Of a stretch of 64,000 bases of DNA, positions 57,089-64,000 are shown one piece after another. This DNA comes from Lepas anatifera (Eukaryota; Arthropoda; Thecostraca; Lepadidae), in assembly GCA_034440635.1 (NCBI GenBank), contig JAOTON010000896.1, forward strand, positions 1,619,001 to 1,683,000. The letters run 5' to 3'. Numbering within the stretch: position 1 is the first letter of the stretch; each line of letters begins with the position of its first letter. The notes beneath the pieces are model-generated. The model was given only the letters and a program-made list of their open reading frames with translations, made no database searches and had not been told where the DNA came from. Made by a program: the position numbers and the translations under genes.

Positions 57089-57639
57089 ACGCAATTTGCT
57101 CAGATAAGCATCCAATCAGGCAGTTATGCGCTACCAAACAATCTATTTCATCTCGCCCAGTGTTCCAAACACTTCACAGGTCAGGAATCGCTTTATGGAG
57201 CCTGTGGTTCTCAGTTGCCGTTTCTAAAAATACATAAGTTTTGTGACTAATTTCTTTGATCAGATACACCTTCAGTAGTTTGATTTAAACTGAGCAATTT
57301 GATCGCTGGTGGATCCGATTAGACCTCCTTTGGATTTTCGCAAATGCTTCCGAGTCAATTTAAGTGAGAGCCTCGTCACTTTGCACTGCACACCTCCAGA
57401 AAATTGACTCCACAACGTATGACCAAAATTGGCATAGAGAAGGCCAAGTCAACGAGTTTTGAAGACATTTCGAAACCCATGTAAGACGATTATAGTATTC
57501 CAAAATGAGGCTGACAAAACCAGGGTGTAACTCGGCTTATAGAAGAGCTTGATCAAGTTTATAAGTGTATATTATTTGTTAATTAAAGTTTATATTATGC
57601 GAAACCTCTTGAAAGAATAAATTGGCATGCTGGCATCCA

Positions 57640-58035
57640 TTGTAAGGTCAGGTCAATAAAAAGGTCACCAGAGGTCACCAAAGGTCATGGTATTGGAGTT
57701 GTTAATGTCTATAACTTTTGAACAAGGTATGATACATCAATAAATTTGGCATCATAGTGACGAGCATGGCGCAAGGAGTCAAATGATGTGCAGCAATATT
57801 TCTTAAAGGTCATTAATTGGCCTTGACCTGAGGTCAAATTTTGTTAACCTTGACCTGAGACCAGGGTCGCGGTGGAACCTTTCAAGGTCATGTTGCATAT
57901 CAATTATTGGGTCAAGACGAACACATTGATGCCTTTGACCTTGTTCTAGGTCTAATGGTACTCGAACTACAAAGGGTTTCCTAAATGGGAAACAATTTTT
58001 ACCCATATTTGCCTTCTGTGACGTCACGGTTCAAC
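57640..58035. mobile_element. GGTCA-rich repeat fragment
   Basis: Dense AGGTCA/TGACC motifs (GGTCAGGTCAATAAAAAGG, CCTTGACCTGAGGTCAAA) relate it to the GGTCA families, but no ends are visible. Confidence 0.4.
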
Positions 58036-59594
58036 GAATATGGTTCGAACTCGTCTTTGGAGCTGTTTTTTTATTTTTCCTTTCCCAGGTGGCCACGACG
58101 GTTATGGACATCGTTGATCAGGTGGCATAGATCACTGTCTTTTACGGCTTCCAGATCCGAATCCTTTTGTCAGTTTTACCTCAACACCAATTTTTGTCAG
58201 CAAGTACTTTTTTAATCTTGCTTAGTGCTTCTTTTATAGGGTACCCCATACTCCTCTTCGTCCCGCACATCGTGAAAAATTTATGCGTGCTGGTCATTTG
58301 CTAGCATTGGTGTGTTAGCTGATTTGTTTGGTTTCGCACGTCGAGAAGGCTTTCGAATCTCACACGAGACAGGATGCTGAAAATTTGAGATCTAATCAAT
58401 CATTTGTATGTTTTTCTCCAATGGTAAATTGCAAACATTGTAAATTTTGTGGAACGGTTAGCAGCCTACCAGAAATATCTTAGTTTTGCAATGCAGAACA
58501 TTTCAAACATATTCAGTACACCAATGTTTGCTGGCCACACGTTTCTTTTCAGGATAGTTCAAAATCCGTGTAGAGTGGTGCTTTTGAAGGGTTGCGTCTT
58601 CGAAACTGACTTGGAAACTGTTACTTCTAAAAAAATGTGTTTCATCATATCTAGTCAGAGTATCGAAATGTTTCAGAAAAAATCATTTTGGGGGTTTGCG
58701 TGGCAAATTTGAAAACATTATTCAACTTAATGTTCATCCGACATTTTGTAAGCTACAAGTATCATATAATCATTTGTTTCCACATAATTTTCGAGACCAT
58801 ACCAGAATTAAACCAAGCTTTTTAAATACCTGTGCTGAAAATTATACAATATCAGTCATTTAAAAAGAAATATTACAAAGTTTTCATTGTAGTATTTAAG
58901 CAAAATACTCAACAGCCAACTTATTCCTAATATTGTAGCACTTGGCAGCGTAACGATCCAGATCACAAAGATTGGTAGCTTCTTCGGGGCAAACGAGATC
59001 AACTCCGTTCAATCCAGTACAGCCTACCACATGGACACAATATGCATATTCAGGACGATAAGCATGCGGTAGAATGAGCCAGTTTTGATTTCCTGATTAC
59101 TTGCTCTGTTTCCCATTGTCTCGCATTAGATTCTCACTGTTAACCTGGACCCTCTTGGGCTCTTTTTGTTCACACCACCGCCTGGGAGAGGGGTACGACC
59201 GGACCCTTTAGGATCTCAGGAACCGGAAGTAGGTAATACGAAACAAAATAGAACGGTGCCGGAAGTGCCTCACCGTCTCCTACTTTAGAGCCAAGTCTGA
59301 AACAGATCCTTCGACCCGTGGTGTCACAGTGGGCCAAAATGAGTCAAATTTAGATCAATTGGTTAGTTAGTTAGTTAGTTAAGGACTTTTTATAGGGCGT
59401 TCTGTGCAAAGCACCTTTGCCTGCCTCTAAAGTGTGTGAAAGAATTTTGCGGGAGGGGTGTTTACTTAAATGATGCAGAACAAAGGGGCGAAGCTTATTT
59501 CAAGGAATGGGTCGTGAAGTGTGGCAACACTTGCCAGGGTAGGGGATTGCTACGACAGAGTTGCTGAGCCTGGTTGTTGGGGCACAGTTAGGAT
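58036..59594. other. no gene recognised; (TTAG)n at 59361-59382
   Basis: One short TTAG microsatellite in otherwise AT-rich sequence. Confidence 0.35.
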
Positions 59595-60372
59595 TTAACC
59601 CTCGCCCCACTGGGGCCATCGATAGCTCCCCTAAGGTTTTTGTCAGGATAGCAGAAAAACGACGAGACGCAGCACCGTGGTTGAGGGCTCTATCTCTCAC
59701 CCTATCATTTTTCCACCATCCCTGACATTTTTTTACCCCGGGTCACCTAAGGTCAGGTCACCAGACGAGGACAACCAAGGTCACCTCACTTCAATTTTTG
59801 AGCTCTATAAGAGCTAAATTTATTAGTCAATAAATTTAAAACTTCGTACACTTCATGGCCCCTCCAGGGTCTACAAGGTGTATATCCGGGATTTTTCGAT
59901 TTCCTGATCTGAGGTCAGGTCAGGAGGCGACCTCTCCCATTGAAAAAGCATGAGGAAAAGCTGTCTTATGATCCAAAAGTCACAAAAATGGTTGCAAATG
60001 CTCAGACTGCTCAGAACAGCGGTCTTCGACACCTTTCCACGGATCCCATAGGTCATAGGGTCTGGCCTTTTCCTATCAAATGTACTTTACCAGATCTCAA
60101 TAGCTCTAATTGCATAAGAGTTATGCCCCGTTTGCTTGAGCACTGCATATTTGAGTGAAAAGGGCCTATCGTGAAGTAACTTGACCTCTGAAGGTCAAAC
60201 CATTGACCTGAGCGCTGAAACATGCAAAGTAATTTCTTACTGAATTCACGCGAGCTTTCTAATGCACTTCGCAGATTTGCGCTAACCCTTATATGTTCGG
60301 AGTTAGAAGGGGGTCATCGATGGCCCCGGTGGAGCGAAGGTGGCGCCGGACCCCCGGTGGGGCGCGGGTTAA
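59595..60372 (-). mobile_element. family B piggyBac-like element, copy 3, internally deleted
   Basis: The element is 59599-60368 between TTAA sites. Termini: CCCTCGCCCCACTGGGG and GGGGCGCGGG. It is in the same orientation as copy 2. The region between about 60050 and 60085 lacks some 250 bp present in copies 1 and 2. The right end keeps the duplicated GTGGGGCG/GTGGAGCG block seen at the left end of copy 1. Confidence 0.8.
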
Positions 60373-60829
60373 ACGGGTACGTGAAGACGCTTGTCATCGC
60401 AAAGGTTAGTGATTTTATAGGCTTTTTCAATTTTGTAACCTGTTATCGAATGACCGTTTTGCTTATGTTACTCGAGTTTCTCCATTGAAAAATAATTTTG
60501 GGCAATTTGAAACACTCGCAAGCACCATGACGTGTTGCCGCAGGTCTAGAGTAGTAAGCGCGTATATTTTTCATTTCAAGTGCTTTTGAATGATTTTTCA
60601 AAACGTAATCTAGTTCTTCTGTAATTCGGTGACACCCTGTTTTTTCAAACTCATTTTAGGAGAACAAAATGGCCTTACATGGTTTAGAAAAAGAATGCCA
60701 TAACTTGTTGACCTGATCTGACCTGATGTTCATATTTGGTGGTAATTGTCTAGTTAATCACCCTAAAGGCCAGAAAAACGACGTACGTCTTGTTTAAATC
60801 GGTGCACAATAATTCGCGAAAAAACCGAG
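60373..60829. other. no feature recognised
   Basis: Nothing identified. Confidence 0.3.
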
Positions 60830-61084
60830 GGGAGGGTCCGATCTGACCCTCACTACGGTCAGTCTGCGCCTGACCTCGGCCGCGGTCGGACGTGTCCGGA
60901 GGGGCATGCTGTGAGCCCGCTCGGTGTGCGTTGGTGCGGGGTCCCGGGTGATGGGCCTGAGATACGGAATGTAGCCAGATCACAAGTAATTCCGAAAGAA
61001 GTGATTTGATTCTGGACGAGGCATCGCAGGACAGTGACCAAATAGTGAGGCAGTGGTTAGTTTGCCCCGCAGTGGCTCAGTAAG

Positions 61085-62327
61085 ATGTCGGACAGTGGTA
61101 GCGAGCAGGACAGAGACTCGGTGTTCACAGACGCGGCCTCCGGGCATGACAGTGCGGGAGGCAAAAAGCGACAACTCTCGGTAACCGAAATGACAAGGAA
61201 AATAGAGAGAAAAAGGCAAAACCGTCAACTAAGTGCAACAGGCCAAAACGTTCAAGAGCGAGGTCAGCGCTCCCAAAAAGGTGAGGACAACTCTCTAACG
61301 TTCGACGCCATACAAAAGCTTATCGAAACAGGAAACGACCGGGTCATTGCTGCTTTCGAATCAAAGTTCGCGATCATGGAAAAACGAGTCGAGATCTTGG
61401 AAGCCGAAGCCCACGAGAAAGACATAACAATCCAGAATTTAAGACAGGAACTCGCCTCCGTGAAAAATTATAGCGATGATCTACGTGAGCGCGTTAATGA
61501 CATCGACATGAACCGTCGCTTATCGAGCTTAGTTTTGACATGCGATGAATTCACCACGAAGAACGCGAATGAGGACATGGTGGGCAAGACTGCGAGTGTA
61601 CTCAACCATTACTTTCCGGACTTGGGAGTCACAGCAGCCGACATCTCAGTCGCGCACCGCTTGCAAGGCGATAACAAGGTTATCATCAAGTTTGTGCGGC
61701 GCCAGAAGCGTGACGACATTTTCGCAAGGCGATTTGAACTCATGCCGAAACGTGTTGCCGGAGGTAGGACCGAGCCGGGGCCGGCGCAGAATGGTGCCTT
61801 GTCTGGTCGACGCATGTCACCTCTTTTTCATGGCAGAGTCTTTGACTCCTGAGAAGAGACGTCTGTTCCAGCTGGCCCTCGCTGCGCGGCGGCCAGAGAA
61901 CGGCTCGAAACTCTTCTCTGTTTTCACCCGCCGGGGCCAAGTTTTCTGCCGCGTGGTTTTCAGGGGTGAGAACATTCGAGTTCGTGACGAGGAACATCTT
62001 CACAAATTGCTCGGTGGATCCATTCCTGCTCTGCCGGCTTGGGATTCTGGACATCGTCGCGGGCGACGGGGAGCTGCGGGTGAGGCTGGGGCCGCCGGCA
62101 TGAGATCGGTCAGCGCGGCTGGTTCTTCGTCGGCGATGGAGTCTTCGGGGAGGCGGGAGGTGCCGCGGCCGGCGGCTTGTGTAGCCGGTGCGACTGCTGC
62201 TCCCGTGTGCGCTGTCTCAGCGGCCCCTGTGAGGGGAGCCGTGACAGCGCCGGGCTCGCCGGCTCCGATGGGCCCGCCCCTCTCGGGCCCGTCTCGCCCC
62301 GGCTTGGATGGTCTCCGTCGATCCTGA
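61085..62327 (+). CDS. LINE ORF1 protein (RNA-binding chaperone), with one frame change
   Basis: ORF1 proteins coat the element's RNA and act as nucleic-acid chaperones in its ribonucleoprotein. The first frame (61085-61852) has a charged, low-complexity N-terminus (residues 1-68), a heptad-rich coiled coil (about 70-147: QKLIETGNDRVIAAFESKF, then IMEKRVEILEAEAHEKDI) and an RRM-like part (ADISVAHRLQGDNKVIIKFV). The C-terminal domain is in a different frame: from 61830 it reads MAESLTPEKRRLFQLALAA, then KLFSVFTRRGQVFCRVVF and IRVRDEEHLHKLL, the expected ORF1 end. An indel near 61750-61810 therefore separates the two, unless frameshifting is programmed. A 70-residue Ala/Pro-rich tail follows to the stop at 62325-62327. 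Confidence 0.75.
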
Positions 62328-63714
62328 TATGATGCGGCTCGCCGTACGCCCGTAGCTTGTTTTGACGGCGACATCTCTACGTTTCCGGGCGCTGGGGAGC
62401 AGCACTAGCTGACAGCTTGGACGGAGGATGACGGCTCTCGGCCGCTTAACTTCGTAGCTGCACGTGCCACCGAGTCAGTATCAGTCGCCACCTTCATCTA
62501 CGAATGACACCTCGTCTTCAAATATAAGTATTCATGCTGCTTGCTCCGATATTAGATAAATCACGTGAAGTTTTTATGTACCTACTATTCTTCAATATTT
62601 TCACTAAACACCAATTGCATTTCTGTGTAATCTTGACGCCCAATGACTGGAACATATTTGAAGTAGGGCAATCAGCATGTTGCATTTATTTGAGCGAGAA
62701 ACCTTAACCATTTTTTCCAATGCTCGATCACTGCAGGTCCTGTTATTTCACGATAAACCATGCAGTTAAACTTAAACACCTGATCACAACAATGTGCTAT
62801 AGCGTACCTATTGAGCATCCTATGTTTCTGCTGTGCTATGGTATGCCGCCAGGGGAAGCAAGCAGTTTGCCGGCGCGGTCGGGTGCGTCCGGTGGCTGTG
62901 TAGCACTGGGTGGCCTCCTCATACACACCGAAGCAATTAGCTGTTCGAAAAAATGTAAGTCAAGTGCTGATTTTCGTGCAAACCACCGGTCCTGACGGCA
63001 GCCGGCGCACCCGGGCGCGCCTGGCCAAGAACGGAAACTGTCATTCTCGCTGTGTGTCGGAATTCTGGCGGAAGCCGGGGCGTTCGGGTCCGACCGGCAG
63101 CAGCCAACAGTTCATTTTGAGCTCAATATATATCCTGTGTCAAACTTGAGGCCTCAAGGAACACAGGATCTCGACAAAAACGATGCAACAGCGGCGGGGC
63201 GGCAGCGGGAGGACCCGGACGTTCCTGGAGCTCCATTCTGCTTAATCGGAGAGCACGTAAACCGTGATCTGGTGAACTTATTGATGTAGTTATGGCCGTA
63301 ACTGCAGTTTGAGCTCTCGCAAGCGTCATGTCTGTATTCATAACTGCTTGTATGTGAGTGTATGTGTATGTTTGTTTTCAGTCACCGGTGGGGCCCCGCA
63401 CCTATCGGTAGCCGGGTGGACTCTCGGTTGGCCATGGTTCGGCGCACAGGGTTGGGGTGGGGGTTAGAATGGGGGAGTAGAAAGTGTACTACATGTGTAT
63501 ATGCTGATAAGCGGTTTGTCAGTGTTAATTGTTTCGAAAAAAATGACCTAATCTATATAAACAAAAACATTGTGTGTAAGGTATTCGTTCCAGGTTTTAA
63601 AACAAGGGTGCCCATCATCGAAGAGCGATAAGTTTAGGATTATTCTTGCGTTTGCGGGCACTTTTAAGCATCACATGGCTAAGCAAACTTATTTGATTGG
63701 TATTTTCAACGACC
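62328..63714. other. 1.4-kb inter-ORF region, no gene recognised
   Basis: It contains GC-rich blocks (62840-62920, 62990-63240) but no conserved frame. It is long for an L1-type spacer and may contain a separate insertion. Confidence 0.4.
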
Positions 63715-64000
63715 ATGCCTGACTTGAAGGTTCTTACTTATAACGTCAGGGGGCTGCGCGATGTGTCGAAAAGGCGTGCAGTCTTTAGATTTCTGCATAC
63801 GCAGTATCCGAACTATATTTCGATACTTCAAGAAACTCATTCTTGTCCTCGCGATATGCCCTTTTGGCAAGCGGAGTGGGGCTCACAAATATTGTTCTCA
63901 CATGGCGTAAGTGTTAACGAAAGTGGAGTGTCAGTCCTGGTACCCAGATCCTTTCAGGGGATAGGCACAGTTAAGCTCGGATTCGCGTCGGATGATGGAC
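63715..64000 (+). CDS. LINE ORF2, AP-type endonuclease start (runs off the window)
   Basis: ORF2 nicks target DNA and copies the element's RNA into it. The ATG at 63715 opens a frame that stays open to the window end (95 codons). Residues 7-14 read LTYNVRGL with the catalytic Asn. Residues around 37-45 read ISILQETHS, carrying the catalytic Glu of exonuclease III/AP-type nucleases. FWQAEWGSQILFSHG and GVSVLVPR follow in the L1/Tx1 style. The reverse transcriptase would lie to the right. No break is seen in this part, so the copy may be young. Confidence 0.88.
   Translation, partial: MPDLKVLTYNVRGLRDVSKRRAVFRFLHTQYPNYISILQETHSCPRDMPFWQAEWGSQILFSHGVSVNESGVSVLVPRSFQGIGTVKLGFASDDG

Larger units (their letters stand above)
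60830..64000 (+). mobile_element. L1/Tx1-type LINE, 5' part, continuing past the window edge
   Basis: ORF1 (61085-62327, frame-changed) and the start of the endonuclease ORF (63715 on) are in the right order and strand for an L1-superfamily element. The GC-rich 60830-61084 may be its 5' untranslated promoter region; the true 5' end is not fixed. Confidence 0.7.

Overview
The window reads as repeat-dense nuclear DNA from an animal, most likely an arthropod. There are no long continuous genes. I see two host exons that I can name, scattered candidate exons, and many transposable-element (TE) families with clean target-site duplications (TSDs). The arthropod placement is an inference. It rests on a tropomyosin C-terminal exon of the arthropod type (ending ...FAELSGY) near 15.1 kb, an animal metabotropic glutamate receptor first exon near 4 kb, and the mix of Penelope-like, L1/Tx1-like, CR1/Jockey-like, hAT and piggyBac-like elements. 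I cannot name the species.

Layout. 0.4-1.9 kb: two GGTCA-rich elements of one family in opposite orientation. 3.8-4.2 kb (minus): first coding exon of a metabotropic glutamate receptor, with signal peptide and splice donor, and a tRNA-derived SINE about 300 bp upstream of its start codon. 7.4-8.2 kb: a hAT-type MITE and a SINE, both with target duplications. 9.86-10.89 kb: a TTAA-flanked piggyBac-like element (family B). 11.4-12.1 kb: a LINE 3' end with a pentanucleotide tail. 12.28-14.95 kb: a 2.7-kb foldback element with arms of about 1.2 kb and an 8-bp duplication. 15.1 kb: the tropomyosin-like exon. 16.0 kb: a long hairpin. 21.1-22.5 kb: a LINE 3' fragment and a family C element. 23 kb: a hAT MITE. 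25.8-29.2 kb: GC-rich tandem arrays. 30.06-32.29 kb: a hAT element with transposase remnant, inserted in a LINE. 34.7-35.7 kb: a broken unidentified reading frame and a SINE. 36.8-43.6 kb: a dense cluster of small hAT MITEs, a reverse-transcriptase pseudogene, family C elements and another LINE end. 44.05-47.32 kb: a second foldback, built on a Penelope-like element, with a 14-bp duplication. 48.4 kb: a hAT MITE and a tRNA-like sequence. 53.4-54.3 and 59.6-60.4 kb: further family B copies. 56.95 kb: tandem 20-bp palindromes. 61.1 kb to the right edge: an L1/Tx1-type LINE with ORF1 and the start of its endonuclease ORF, running out of the window.

How the pieces relate. The window is best read as introns and intergenic DNA built from layered insertions. 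A hAT element interrupts a LINE, a Harbinger-like MITE sits inside that hAT, a hAT MITE sits inside a family C element, and the Penelope foldback splits a family A element. The two large foldbacks and the GGTCA-saturated TTAA element families are the parts least explained by standard annotation.
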